63,369 bases of DNA from JBLHKS01 sp047620505 (GTDB lineage: Bacteria > Verrucomicrobiota > Verrucomicrobiia > Verrucomicrobiales > DEV007), in contig JBLHKS010000015.1 in the NCBI GenBank assembly GCA_047620505.1, positions 1 through 63,369 of the forward strand. Reading direction: 5' to 3'. The notes under the pieces are model-generated. The model saw only the letters and a list, made by a program, of their open reading frames with translations. It did no database searches and was not told the DNA's origin. The position numbers and the translations under genes are program-made. Every line of letters starts with the position of its first letter. The first letter of the stretch is position 1. This document shows, piece after piece, positions 36,249-44,716 of the stretch.

Positions 36249-36473
36249 TCAGTTGTCGTTCAACTGCTGAGCGAGAAACTCCAGCGCAGTGCTGTTGTCG
36301 CAGAGCATGTTGACTGCAGAGCCGCGCTCAGTATCCGAGGCTTCGCCGAGGGCGATTCGGATCAGCAGCTGCCGATCGGGATCGGTCAAGGGAGCTGCGT
36401 CGCGGGCTTGAATTTCCGGGTCAACCGTTTCGAGGAAGCTGGAAATGAGAGAGAATTCTTGAAGTTCGGTCAT
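36249..36473 (-). CDS. Small acidic hypothetical protein
   Basis: A 74-residue acidic, helical protein (MTELQEFSLISSFLETVDPE...). It has no Cys pair for a zinc-binding anti-sigma domain and no membrane segment. It lies 102 bases downstream of a sigma-70-like gene on the same strand and just before a strong terminator, so the two probably share a transcript. An anti-sigma-like or regulator partner role is possible from position, but nothing in the sequence proves it. A degenerate palindrome (36363-36374) is present. Confidence 0.5.
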   Translation of the reverse strand: MTELQEFSLISSFLETVDPEIQARDAAPLTDPDRQLLIRIALGEASDTERGSAVNMLCDNSTALEFLAQQLNDN

Positions 36474-36575
36474 GGCTTTTTGGAGTGAGATGTTGGACTG
36501 GAACGGGTTAATCGTTGTGCGGCCTCAGACGCGGCTTCCCAAATGGTTTGCGGTGTTTGGGAATATTTTTTGAGA

Positions 36576-37283
36576 TCACGCATCTCCGTGAAGCAATCGA
36601 GGATATTTCTCGAAGACCTTCAGGTAGTCTTCCCACTCCATTTTCAGAAACGGATCAACCGCGCGAACGTATTCCTGAGACCGCGTCCGAACGATGTCGA
36701 GCGCCTTAGCAATCCTCCGACCCGCCTGAGCCGGATCCCGCTGCCAGGCCTGCGCGAGGCGCTGCTTCTGAATCCCATGTAGCGTCGCCAATCGCAGAAA
36801 AACCAGGCCGAGGGTCTCTTCCTTGGCCACTTCGTTAAACGAATAATGAAGCGCGTCCTTCAGGACTTCGGCGACGGCCTCCTCGGTGTCCGGCCCGGCA
36901 TCCGCGGCAAACCGAGTCGCCAGCGGCTGGTCATTGTCCTCGGTAACCATCGTCGATTCCGTTCGCTCAGATCGATACGCGAGACTTCGCCACCAGCTGA
37001 TCAGCCGACATCGCGCGGATCGGCGCAGCCAACCTTCCAGCGACCCCTTCCCCGCGAACTTCGTCAAAAGCGGCGGCTTCTCTTTTTCTTTGTTACCCGC
37101 GACACACTCTGCAAGCAGATTGTCGACGACTTCGACCGCTTGTTCGCGGCTACGGCCGTCAGGCGCATCGCACTTTGAACACAGCCAGGAAACCAGCGAA
37201 TCCCGAAAGCGAATAGCGAATCGATCGCCAGCTTTCGTATCACCGGAAACAATTCCCTGAACGAGTTCCCATTCTTCAGCCAT
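36576..37283 (-). CDS. Divergent sigma-70-family protein
   Basis: A 235-residue protein from the Met at 37283 (an earlier Met at 37298 is possible). The N-terminal half resembles sigma region 2: DTKAGDRFAIRFRDSLVSWL, then LLTKFAGKGSLEGWLRRSA and a basic CRLISWWRSL. The C-terminal half has a helix-turn-helix-like ATLHGIQKQRLAQAWQRDP and a long helix. The pattern fits the divergent ECF-type factors of this phylum rather than a housekeeping sigma. A GGAT stretch precedes 37283. It leads an operon with the 74-residue protein. Confidence 0.55.
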   Translation of the reverse strand: MAEEWELVQGIVSGDTKAGDRFAIRFRDSLVSWLCSKCDAPDGRSREQAVEVVDNLLAECVAGNKEKEKPPLLTKFAGKGSLEGWLRRSARCRLISWWRSLAYRSERTESTMVTEDNDQPLATRFAADAGPDTEEAVAEVLKDALHYSFNEVAKEETLGLVFLRLATLHGIQKQRLAQAWQRDPAQAGRRIAKALDIVRTRSQEYVRAVDPFLKMEWEDYLKVFEKYPRLLHGDA

Positions 37284-37418
37284 CGTGGATCCAGACATAC
37301 ATTGTTTCGATGCCAAATTCGGGTAGAATTGCAAGCTCCGGTTGCGGATTCGTCCAAATCAATTGCTTTTGCTTTTGAACCCAGACTGTCTCGACCACCT
37401 CCCCACCCAATCAGATCG

Positions 37419-37724
37419 ATGAAAGAAAACCGGAAAACCGGAGGCCAGCGGATGCTGTCTCTGGCACTCATTGTCATCTTCTTTTCAGTCAGCAGCTGCT
37501 CAATGCGACCGGCTTTAGACCGAGTTCGCACAGCCCGCGTCGCTGGCGGTGCAATCGCGCCTGCCAACCCTGACGCGGTCGCTTCAGGCGAGAAAATCGA
37601 GACCCGCGGCGATTGGGCCTGCCCGACCGGCACCTGCAAATTCCGAAAAATCTCCAGCGGCTCGCCATTCCGTTCGTTTGCGCCTCAGGCTTGCCCGTTC
37701 TGCGGAACGAAGCTGGAAAAGTAG
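37419..37724 (+). CDS. Small lipoprotein with a zinc-ribbon-like tail
   Basis: A 101-residue protein. A signal peptide ends in the lipobox SVSSC (Cys27). The C-terminal part has two CxxC-type pairs, CPTGTC and CPFCG, spaced about 20 residues apart as in a zinc ribbon or rubredoxin-like knuckle. A lipid-anchored zinc ribbon outside the cytoplasm is unusual. The dispersed palindrome (37490-37501) encodes the Ser-Ser-Cys of the lipobox itself. Start at 37419 is chosen because it begins the signal peptide. It is followed 43 bases on by a coiled-coil gene. Function unknown. Confidence 0.68.
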   Translation: MKENRKTGGQRMLSLALIVIFFSVSSCSMRPALDRVRTARVAGGAIAPANPDAVASGEKIETRGDWACPTGTCKFRKISSGSPFRSFAPQACPFCGTKLEK

Positions 37725-37767
37725 CCTACGAGTTTGCCTTGCGAATTGGGCTGAGCTATCCGGTTTC

Positions 37768-38010
37768 ATGGATTCAGAAAAATTGCGAAATCGCTACCGC
37801 GAACTGAAACAGGACCTGGAAAGCGGTCAGGAACAGCTCAGATCGCTGGAGTCCAGGCGCAACGACCTTGAGCGCACTTTGCTTCGAATTTCCGGCGCGA
37901 TCCAGGTTCTCGAAGAACTCGGGGTGAATGACGAAGAGACCAAAAATCAGCTTCAGAAGTCGACTAACTCCGCATTCAGTTCGTCGAACGTGGACGGCGT
38001 TCACGGTTGA
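37768..38010 (+). CDS. Small coiled-coil protein
   Basis: An 80-residue protein, MDSEKLRNRYRELKQDLESG..., with heptad-like Leu/Ile spacing for about 55 residues, forming a single long coiled coil, then a Ser/Asn-rich end. No domain is recognised. Position suggests co-expression with the lipoprotein upstream and the cyclophilin downstream (59-base gap). The ATG at 37768 was chosen because upstream codons in this frame overlap the previous gene and look random. Confidence 0.55.
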   Translation: MDSEKLRNRYRELKQDLESGQEQLRSLESRRNDLERTLLRISGAIQVLEELGVNDEETKNQLQKSTNSAFSSSNVDGVHG

Positions 38011-38069
38011 CAGTCTTCAACAGCACGCCACCATTTCGCCGAATCTAAACCTTCCTTATTTCCAGAAAA

Positions 38070-38687
38070 ATGACCCGATTTCTCTCCACAATCATCGCAT
38101 CCACCTTCCTCATCGCCAGCAGCTGCTGGGCCGGCCCGAAGGTGGTTTTCGAAACTTCCCTCGGCAACATCACGATCGAACTCGACGAAGAAAACGCTCC
38201 CGACAGTTCGGCTAACTTTCTCAAATACGTCGACGCTAAGCATTACGATGGCATTATTTTTCACCGCGTGATCAAAGGTTTCATGATTCAAACCGGAGGA
38301 TTCGCTCTTGAAGAAGGCGGCGACGTCAAACAGAAGAAGTCCAATGACGAAATTAAAAACGAAGCCGACAACGGACTCAAAAATAAGCGTGGAACTCTCG
38401 CGATGGCCCGCACTTCGGATCCGCACAGCGCCTCAGCTCAGTTTTTCATCAACCACGGGGACAACAACAATCTCGACCACACCAGCAAGACTCAAGCTGG
38501 CTGGGGCTATGCCGTTTTCGGTAAAGTCATCGAAGGAATGGAAGTCGTCGACAAGATCGCCGACGTTGAAACCGCTCGCCAGGTTTTGCACGCCCTTCAT
38601 CCGAGCGGTCAGCACATGCCTCAGCCAATGGGCGACGTTCCGGTCGAAAAGATCGTCATCAAATCGGCTAAGCGCCTCGAAGAGTAA
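38070..38687 (+). CDS. Exported cyclophilin-type peptidyl-prolyl isomerase
   Basis: A 205-residue cyclophilin with signal peptide MTRFLSTIIASTFLIASSCW. The fold is complete: VVFETSLGNITIELDEENAP, FHRVIKGFMIQTGG with the catalytic Arg in FHRV, GTLAMARTSDPHSASAQFFIN, and AVFGKVIEGMEVVDKI. It speeds proline isomerisation in extracytoplasmic protein folding. The start of the mature protein is right after the palindrome copy (38117-38128), which encodes Ser-Ser-Cys-Trp at the cleavage region. Its end overlaps the convergent glycosyltransferase by 20 bases. Confidence 0.93.
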   Translation: MTRFLSTIIASTFLIASSCWAGPKVVFETSLGNITIELDEENAPDSSANFLKYVDAKHYDGIIFHRVIKGFMIQTGGFALEEGGDVKQKKSNDEIKNEADNGLKNKRGTLAMARTSDPHSASAQFFINHGDNNNLDHTSKTQAGWGYAVFGKVIEGMEVVDKIADVETARQVLHALHPSGQHMPQPMGDVPVEKIVIKSAKRLEE

Positions 38688-40314
38688 AAACGGCTTCGAT
38701 CAAGCGGGCGACGAGCTTTTCTGAGTCGCCCGCGCCTTCAATTTTGCTGGCACCGCCTCGGCGCTCGATCGCGGTCGCCAGCCAAACGGCTCGTCGCGCG
38801 GCTTTGAAATAATCTTCGCCGTCCACATCGCCAAAATCAGAGCGCATTTCGGTCAAAAGCACTCTTTCCGGCTCGCTGCTGCGCCACTCCATTTCGAGCA
38901 CCATTCCGTCGGCGAGCCAGTTGACGCCTTCGAATTCTCCAGCAGCTGCTGAGCGATCGAGTTCGGATTTTTCGATCGAACCGGCCGCTACCCAGACCGC
39001 TCCGCCGGAATCCAGCTCAGCGCGGAATTTCTCGATTCCACCGGGCTCATCCCAGTCGTAAAACCGCACCAACTCAGCTTGCGGGTGAGTTTTATGGGAA
39101 CCCGGAGTGTTCTGGAACTCAACGCCGATTTTCTCGCGAGTCACCGCGCGATCAAACCGAGCCAACGCTCTTTCCCGACCGGCTGCGCCCATTTTCGCGG
39201 CGAGTCCAGGTTCGCGAGCCAGCTTGATCAGCGCCTCGGCTAACGCGGATTCATCGCCTTGATCGGTCAGGAGTCCGGTTATGCCTTCCTCGACCTGCTC
39301 TGGGATTCCGACGAGCCGCGTGCTGACGATCGGCAGCCCGGAAAACATCGCCTCCGTGATCACCGTCGGAAACATGTCCGCCGCGCCCTTTTCATCTGTT
39401 ATCGAAGCCAGCACGAACGCGTCCGCGCACAAAAATCCAGATTTCATCTCGTCCAGGCTGATCGTGCCCAGAAAATAAATTTGATCGTCGAGCCCGAGAT
39501 CTTTGGCCTGTTTTTCAAGCTGCTCGCGCCACGGCCCATCGCCGCCGAGCTCCAGTTCGACCCGAACTCCAGCTTTCTTCGCGATGCCGATCGCCGGAAT
39601 CAGATGATGAAATCCCTTAAACTCGATCAAACGGCCGACACTCGAAATTCGCAGGCAGTCCTCCTTCGGAGCGGGTTTCGCAATCTCGTAAGCCGACGGA
39701 TCCACGCCGTTATAAATTACCACGAACTTGTCCACGCTGTCCGGGCACAGCTCAGCCAGCCGGTCGCGAGCGTACTCGCACGGAGCGACGACGAATTTCG
39801 CCTCCCGGCAATACTCAGCCAACATATCCTGGCGAGTGTCGACGAGAAAATCCTGGCCCTGAGGCGTGAACGAAAACGGAATCCCGCTCAGCGCCTTCAA
39901 AAAAATCGCCGTGTGCGTGGCCCGATTCGCAAAATGCAGATGAACGTGATCAACCTCGAGCGCCTTCAGCCGTTCAGCGAGTCCAAGCGCGTTTCGGCAG
40001 CGAATCCCAATATTTGAGTCAGCCCCAAAAATCTCTTCGTGCTCAGCAATGAGGTCGGTTGGCCACGTCCCAACATCCTTGGAATGCCGCTCCATCGCTT
40101 TGAGCACCTCTGGAGGCGGCGGGTAGAGAACTGGGGCTTTCAGAGCGTTGAGTCGGGGGTGCCGAAACTCGTCCTTCGGCGTGCTGAACGAACCGATCAC
40201 GACTTCCCAACCGGCTTCTTCCAAGCCGAGGATTTCGTTATCGACAAACGTCTGCGAAACGACCGGGTATCGCGAAAAAAGGTAGGCCAGTCGCGGTTTG
40301 ATCGATTTGCTCAT
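38668..40314 (-). CDS. Glycosyltransferase family 4-like with extra C-terminal domain
   Basis: A 548-residue protein. The first 400 or so residues are a GT-B glycosyltransferase: PRLAYLFSRYPVVSQTFVDNE, the VHLHFANRATHTA segment, GRLIEFKGFHHLIPAI (near 245) and the family 4 nucleotide-sugar motif PTVITEAMFSGLPIVST (E-x7-E type, near 340). The last 120 residues are an unrelated domain with MRSDFGDVDGEDYFKAARRA, which resembles part of the next gene's product. The ATG at 40314 overlaps the previous gene's stop by four bases. A palindrome copy (38940-38951) lies at the join between domains. Probably makes a cell-surface polysaccharide or glycolipid. Confidence 0.85.
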   Translation of the reverse strand: MSKSIKPRLAYLFSRYPVVSQTFVDNEILGLEEAGWEVVIGSFSTPKDEFRHPRLNALKAPVLYPPPPEVLKAMERHSKDVGTWPTDLIAEHEEIFGADSNIGIRCRNALGLAERLKALEVDHVHLHFANRATHTAIFLKALSGIPFSFTPQGQDFLVDTRQDMLAEYCREAKFVVAPCEYARDRLAELCPDSVDKFVVIYNGVDPSAYEIAKPAPKEDCLRISSVGRLIEFKGFHHLIPAIGIAKKAGVRVELELGGDGPWREQLEKQAKDLGLDDQIYFLGTISLDEMKSGFLCADAFVLASITDEKGAADMFPTVITEAMFSGLPIVSTRLVGIPEQVEEGITGLLTDQGDESALAEALIKLAREPGLAAKMGAAGRERALARFDRAVTREKIGVEFQNTPGSHKTHPQAELVRFYDWDEPGGIEKFRAELDSGGAVWVAAGSIEKSELDRSAAAGEFEGVNWLADGMVLEMEWRSSEPERVLLTEMRSDFGDVDGEDYFKAARRAVWLATAIERRGGASKIEGAGDSEKLVARLIEAVFTLRGA

Positions 40315-40925
40315 AACCAGGAAGCGAGAAGTTCTGCGCGAGCGCCTGAGTCCGGCTCGACACCCCGGGTTTTCCATTTGATTGGCCCAAGTCGACGTCG
40401 GCGCGGCTGGACGGCCCCGTGCTGAAGCACATCCTCGAAATAAATCCGGGTTCCGTCGCTCAAATGTTCGGCAGCAGCTGCTAGAACTTGAAGGAGTGCT
40501 TTTCTCCAGTTTTGCTGAGCATCGAAGGCCAACGAAAGCGCTGGAGCCTGGTCCATCAGCCGAGACACGAGCCACGCCGCGAGCGACTCCGCGATTCCAG
40601 CTGCGTAAATCCGCTCAGGCTGAACTTCGTCCACGATCCAAGCCGCTCGACGCGCCGCGCGGAAAAATGCCTCGCCGTCAACCGAGCCGCCGAGTTCCAC
40701 CCGGATGCTTTCCAGTTTCAGCCGATTTTCTCGAGACCGCTCCCAGGTTTTTTCGATTTCCGCCCCGTCAGGCAGCTCCACGATCTCAAAGCCGGCTTCC
40801 GACAAAGCCGTCACCTCGCCTTCAAGCCACTCTTGGCGGCCCGGCAATTTCAGATCGTAAAAAGCAATGGATTTCGCGTTGGCCAAGATGCGGCGCACGA
40901 TATCGAAGCCCTCCTCGCCGTCCAC
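40311..40925 (-). CDS. Hypothetical protein sharing a domain with the adjacent glycosyltransferase
   Basis: A 204-residue soluble protein, start GTG at 40925. It contains VDGEAFFRAARRAAWIVDEV in the middle, closely similar to VDGEDYFKAARRAVWLATAI in the C-terminal part of the downstream glycosyltransferase, and a weaker echo (DGEEGFDIVRRILANAKSI) at its own N-terminus. It overlaps that gene by four bases. The ending GARAELLASWL is normal, so it is not obviously truncated, though the GTG start immediately before a repeat unit leaves this open. A palindrome copy (40472-40483) is read Ala-Ala-Ala. Function unknown. Confidence 0.6.
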   Translation of the reverse strand: MDGEEGFDIVRRILANAKSIAFYDLKLPGRQEWLEGEVTALSEAGFEIVELPDGAEIEKTWERSRENRLKLESIRVELGGSVDGEAFFRAARRAAWIVDEVQPERIYAAGIAESLAAWLVSRLMDQAPALSLAFDAQQNWRKALLQVLAAAAEHLSDGTRIYFEDVLQHGAVQPRRRRLGPIKWKTRGVEPDSGARAELLASWL

Positions 40926-40955
40926 TTCGATTCTGCGCGCATCCGAGGTCTTTCC

Positions 40956-42347
40956 TCAACCGCCGAAAAAACCGCGGACCTCCAGCCAGATCTTTTGATA
41001 CCATTTCGGCTCAAATTTTCCATATTTGAGAAGGAGCAGTTGCTGGTCAGAATCCGGCAAAATTTTCCACTCCGGATGCAGCTTTTCGAATCGCTCGATC
41101 AATTCGCGAACCGTCAATCCTTTTCCGAATTCCTCGGCCGCGACATCCGGCGGATTTTCACCTGCGGAGTCAGTTCGATAGACAAATTGAACGAAATCCG
41201 CAAAAATTGAGGGCGAGTTTCCCCCAAGCGTCGGCAAGTCGACGACGGTGTTAAAAAGGTTGTCCTCAGCGTCTGGGAGCGCCGAATTCGGGACCTTCGG
41301 GATTCGAAACCAGGCCGTGGTTTTGTAAGGTCGAAAAAGAACCTCAAATTTCCGTAATCGCCCCAATCGGCGACTGGAAAATCCGTTCGTTTTGCCGTCT
41401 CGATAAAGATAATGAGTCTGACTCCCTTTCGAGCCTGTCAGTCGGAGTTCTACCTGGCTGTAGCAGTAATTCGGATTCAAGCGGCCAAGAACTGGCTCCG
41501 AAACCGAAGGCCCACGCCTTTTGTAGGTGATCACGGTCGGGCCGGAAAGTTCCCGGTCCCAGCCGGAGCGATTGAAATCGAAAAATTGATAGCGAGCCGC
41601 TCCGCCGACCACTCCCTGCGCGCCGGGCTCAAGCGGGATTTCCGTCGCCTCCGGCTCGCCGTGAACGAACCGAAGCGCAAGCAACCTGGCGGTTTGATAC
41701 AGAATCGGGCCGCTCGAATCGACAATCAGCGTCTTTTCATCCGGAAACCAGTCAGCCCGCGCGAACGTACCGGTTCGAGTCGAATCGACAAAGCATGAGG
41801 CTGCAAAATGAGCCCGCATGGGGGCGAAATCATCGCTCGCTTCCAGCCAGATTTTCACTCCTGGATATTCGGATCGCGAGTGCTGCGAATCACCGACGCG
41901 CCGCCCGATTTGCTTGCCCGAAAACGGGCTGAAATAGGTCAAGTCGCTTCCGTCACTCCCCGCTGGCCGATACGAAACGCCTTTCAGCGTCAAGCGCGAT
42001 CCGTCCTGAAGCTCGACGACTCCGTTCTCATCCGCGGAAATGTGAGTCGGCGCAAGTTCAGCTCGGCAAGCCATCGGCGGATCCGGTTCCGTCCGGAAAA
42101 CCCGGATTTCCTCCGCGTCTTTTTCAATGCGAACCGCAGCAAACGGCAGCGGCGGTCTGTCCGGAATCGGCGGCCCACCGCCAGCCCAGATATTGCGGTT
42201 GTAGGAAGTTCTTTTCCTATCGGGAGAGCTGAACCACTTCGCATCCTCGTTCTGCTTTGCCGTCCTCCACATGATCGCGCCACCGCCAATCAAAATCAGC
42301 GCGATCACAACGCTGACCCAGAATCGTCTACCGAGAAATACTCTCAT
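40956..42347 (-). CDS. Membrane-anchored hypothetical protein, 463 residues
   Basis: One N-terminal membrane helix (FWVSVVIALILIGGGAIMW, about residues 9-27) is followed by a large extracytoplasmic part, rich in beta-strand-like sequence, with Pro-rich linker near 55-68 and a segment VITYKRRGPSVSEPVLG. No family was recognised. It is the first gene of a minus-strand run with the next protein and the glycosyltransferase (30-base gap), so a role in envelope or surface polysaccharide work is possible by position only. A degenerate palindrome (41034-41045) is read Gln-Gln-Leu-Leu near its C-terminus. Confidence 0.62.
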   Translation of the reverse strand: MRVFLGRRFWVSVVIALILIGGGAIMWRTAKQNEDAKWFSSPDRKRTSYNRNIWAGGGPPIPDRPPLPFAAVRIEKDAEEIRVFRTEPDPPMACRAELAPTHISADENGVVELQDGSRLTLKGVSYRPAGSDGSDLTYFSPFSGKQIGRRVGDSQHSRSEYPGVKIWLEASDDFAPMRAHFAASCFVDSTRTGTFARADWFPDEKTLIVDSSGPILYQTARLLALRFVHGEPEATEIPLEPGAQGVVGGAARYQFFDFNRSGWDRELSGPTVITYKRRGPSVSEPVLGRLNPNYCYSQVELRLTGSKGSQTHYLYRDGKTNGFSSRRLGRLRKFEVLFRPYKTTAWFRIPKVPNSALPDAEDNLFNTVVDLPTLGGNSPSIFADFVQFVYRTDSAGENPPDVAAEEFGKGLTVRELIERFEKLHPEWKILPDSDQQLLLLKYGKFEPKWYQKIWLEVRGFFGG

Positions 42348-42449
42348 GATGATCTCGCAGGCTCACCGAGAAGCGATCCGGGGTCAATCGAAGGTCTCGC
42401 CCAGCGGATGCGCTTGACTTGAGAACCGGTCTCACTTCCTTTGTCGGCG

Positions 42450-42785
42450 ATGGCGGAATCCCCGAAAATTCTCTACTGCCGATGTGCGTATGCCAAGGTC
42501 GTTCCTGAAGACGTGAAGGACGACGTTTTGAAGGGATTGTGCGCGTCTGGAGCGAGTTTCGACACCGTTTCGGACCTCTGCGAAATGTCCGCTCGCAAAG
42601 ATCCGCAAATTCAGCAGCTGCTGGCAGGCGGCCCTGCGAAAATCGCCGCTTGCTACCCGAGAGCCGTGAAGTGGCTTTTTCACAACGCTGGCGTCAAATT
42701 TCCCGAGGATGAAGCCGAGGCGAAGGTCTTGAACATGCGAACGCAAACCGCCGACGAGATTTTGAGCGAGCTTCTGGACGAATGA
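42450..42785 (+). CDS. Small Cys-rich protein resembling the HdrA N-terminal domain
   Basis: A 111-residue protein starting MAESPKILYCRCAYAKVVPE. It has Cys pairs CRC near residue 10-12, then single Cys near 31, 44 and 69. The stretch KIAACYPRAVKWLFHNAG parallels the 'vvAACsPR.he.tFr..' segment of the N-terminal iron-sulfur region of heterodisulfide reductase subunit A, followed by a shared 'NxRtQ'-like end. It is thus likely an iron-sulfur protein, coded 34 bases before a ferredoxin. The likeness is by motif only. A palindrome copy (42612-42623) is read Gln-Gln-Leu-Leu. Confidence 0.55.
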   Translation: MAESPKILYCRCAYAKVVPEDVKDDVLKGLCASGASFDTVSDLCEMSARKDPQIQQLLAGGPAKIAACYPRAVKWLFHNAGVKFPEDEAEAKVLNMRTQTADEILSELLDE

Positions 42786-42819
42786 AAGATTTCATGACGA
42801 AACGTCAATCAGCAATTGT

Positions 42820-43734
42820 ATGATCAGCAACGAAGCAAGCCCACTCCAAGTCGTCCTTTACGAAGGCGAAGGCAGTTCTCCGCTCGGCGAGGATGCCCGA
42901 TTCAGCGTATTTTCCGGCCTTCTCGACCGCGGTTACACGGTGACGCGAGTTTCGCAGGCCAAGATTCAGAAGCCAGAATCAGAGACTCGAGACCGACTGC
43001 TCGTGCTCGGAAATTTCGGTGGAAATGCTCCTGATCTCGAGGATGCGGCCGGAAAAATTGCGGTCGATGCGAGGGACATCTCGGGTCTTGAGTCGGAAGC
43101 CGTTTTCAGTCTCGTCGACGATTTCCGGGACGGTGGCGAAGCTTCGGCGATGAACCGGCCGCCCGCAGCAGTCAGCGAGGCGGGCAAAAAAAGCTGGAAA
43201 CCGTGGTTCCCGGTCATCGACTATGATCGCTGCACGAACTGCATGCAGTGCCTCAGTTTTTGCCTCTTCGACGTCTACGGAGTCGACGACGATAAGCAGA
43301 TTCAGGTCCAAAATCAGGACAACTGCAAAACGAACTGCCCGGCCTGCTCGCGCGTTTGCCCGGAAGTCGCGATCATGTTCCCGAAATACTCAGCCGGGCC
43401 GATCAACGGCGACGAAGTTAGCGATAAAGACGTTCATCGCGAGAAAATGAAGGTCGATATTTCGGCTTTGTTAGGCGGCGATATTTACGCAAACCTCCGC
43501 GACCGCAGCGTTGCGGCGAAGACCCGTTTTTCGAAAGAACGCAGCCCGGACAAAGCGCTCGGCGAGCGCAAAAAGTGCCTCACGAAGCTTCAGACTGACG
43601 GGCTCATTCCAGCCGACGTGCTTGCTGAAATCGATCTGGCGTCCCTCCCCTCCCCTGACGAAATCATGCGGAAAGCCGAGGACGCCGCGGCCAAAGCCAA
43701 GGAAGCTTTGGCCGCCCAAGATCAGCCGGCTTAG
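42820..43734 (+). CDS. 4Fe-4S ferredoxin-domain protein
   Basis: A 304-residue protein with a two-cluster ferredoxin core: DYDRCTNCMQCLSFC (near residue 138) and CKTNCPACSRVCPEVA (near 168). The N-terminal 125 residues are not recognised and contain a LLVLGNFGG segment. The C-terminal 100 residues are a charged, Ala/Lys-rich helical tail. It follows the HdrA-like Cys protein in one transcript, suggesting a small electron-transfer pair; no hdrB, hdrC or hydrogenase is nearby. The electron donor and acceptor are unknown. Confidence 0.78.
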   Translation: MISNEASPLQVVLYEGEGSSPLGEDARFSVFSGLLDRGYTVTRVSQAKIQKPESETRDRLLVLGNFGGNAPDLEDAAGKIAVDARDISGLESEAVFSLVDDFRDGGEASAMNRPPAAVSEAGKKSWKPWFPVIDYDRCTNCMQCLSFCLFDVYGVDDDKQIQVQNQDNCKTNCPACSRVCPEVAIMFPKYSAGPINGDEVSDKDVHREKMKVDISALLGGDIYANLRDRSVAAKTRFSKERSPDKALGERKKCLTKLQTDGLIPADVLAEIDLASLPSPDEIMRKAEDAAAKAKEALAAQDQPA

Positions 43735-43783
43735 GTTTTCGACCAAGTCTAATCTGACAGTTTCCAACCCGTCCAGCCACGGC

Positions 43784-44692
43784 TCAATCCTTCTCGCCGT
43801 CCTGCCAGCGCTGCCAGGCCAGTCCCGGCTTGTCCGCGCGGAAACTCAGCAGCTGCTTGTTTTCGACTTCGGTGATGTAAACCGTCCGGCCGTCTTCACC
43901 GCCGAAGCACAAGTTGCTGGGCATGCTTCCGGGGAGTTTGATCGTCTGCAAAATTTTGCCGGCAGGAGTGATCTTGAGCACGACGCCACCGCCATGACGA
44001 GTGACGTAGAGATTGCCGTCGACATCGCTGCGCATCCCGTCAAGGCCGTGCTCCTCAAACTCGATGATGACCTTTTCGTTCTCGATTTTTCCGTCCTTCA
44101 AGTCGTAAGCCAAGATGCGTCGTTGCTTGCTTTCGGCGACGAATAGCTTCTTCCCATCCGGGCTCACTTCGATCCCGTTCGTCGTTCCTTTTCCGTCTGC
44201 GAGGAGAGAAATCTCGCCATCCGGCGTGATCCGCCAGAGCGCGCCGTCGCCCTTCTTCCAATCCGGATCGCTGGCGTAGAGAACGTCGTCCGGGCCGATC
44301 GCGACGTCGTTCGGCTGATGCATTTTCGGCTCATGCGCGAGGACGGTGACCTTTTTCGTTTTCGGATCGATCTTGAGGATGTTGTGAGCCTTGTAATCGG
44401 CGACGAACATCATTCCAGCGCGATCGAAACGAATCCCGTTTCCGTAGCTGCCATCCGGGAGACGCAGCCAGAGCTCAGGTTTGCCGCCAGGCTTGAGGAT
44501 GCCAATGTTTTCTCGATCCTCGCCAAAACTGACGGCGTAGAGATTTCCTTCGCGATCGCAGGCCGGCCCTTCGATTCCGGATGAAAACAAGCCGGGCTCG
44601 GTCAACGCGGTGACTTCGAAATTGGGCTGCTGGGCGTTCAGCAAAGCTGGAATCAAGCAGAGCGCGAAAATGGCTGGAGGTTTGATCGTCAT
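43784..44692 (-). CDS. Secreted SMP-30/gluconolactonase-like protein
   Basis: A 302-residue six-bladed beta-propeller hydrolase with signal peptide MTIKPPAIFALCLIPALLNA. The catalytic Glu is likely in GIEGPACDREGNLYAV, and metal ligands in HQPNDVAIGPDDVLYASDPDW and GTTNGIEVSPDGKKLFV are conserved. The family hydrolyses sugar lactones. The ATG at 44692 is used because it begins the signal peptide; the frame upstream runs into the next gene. It is divergent from the peptidase fusion gene, with only 24 bases between starts. A palindrome copy (43847-43858) is read Lys-Gln-Leu-Leu. Confidence 0.88.
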   Translation of the reverse strand: MTIKPPAIFALCLIPALLNAQQPNFEVTALTEPGLFSSGIEGPACDREGNLYAVSFGEDRENIGILKPGGKPELWLRLPDGSYGNGIRFDRAGMMFVADYKAHNILKIDPKTKKVTVLAHEPKMHQPNDVAIGPDDVLYASDPDWKKGDGALWRITPDGEISLLADGKGTTNGIEVSPDGKKLFVAESKQRRILAYDLKDGKIENEKVIIEFEEHGLDGMRSDVDGNLYVTRHGGGVVLKITPAGKILQTIKLPGSMPSNLCFGGEDGRTVYITEVENKQLLSFRADKPGLAWQRWQDGEKD

Positions 44693-44716
44693 GCTCCAAT
44701 CTGGAACGAGATTTCG

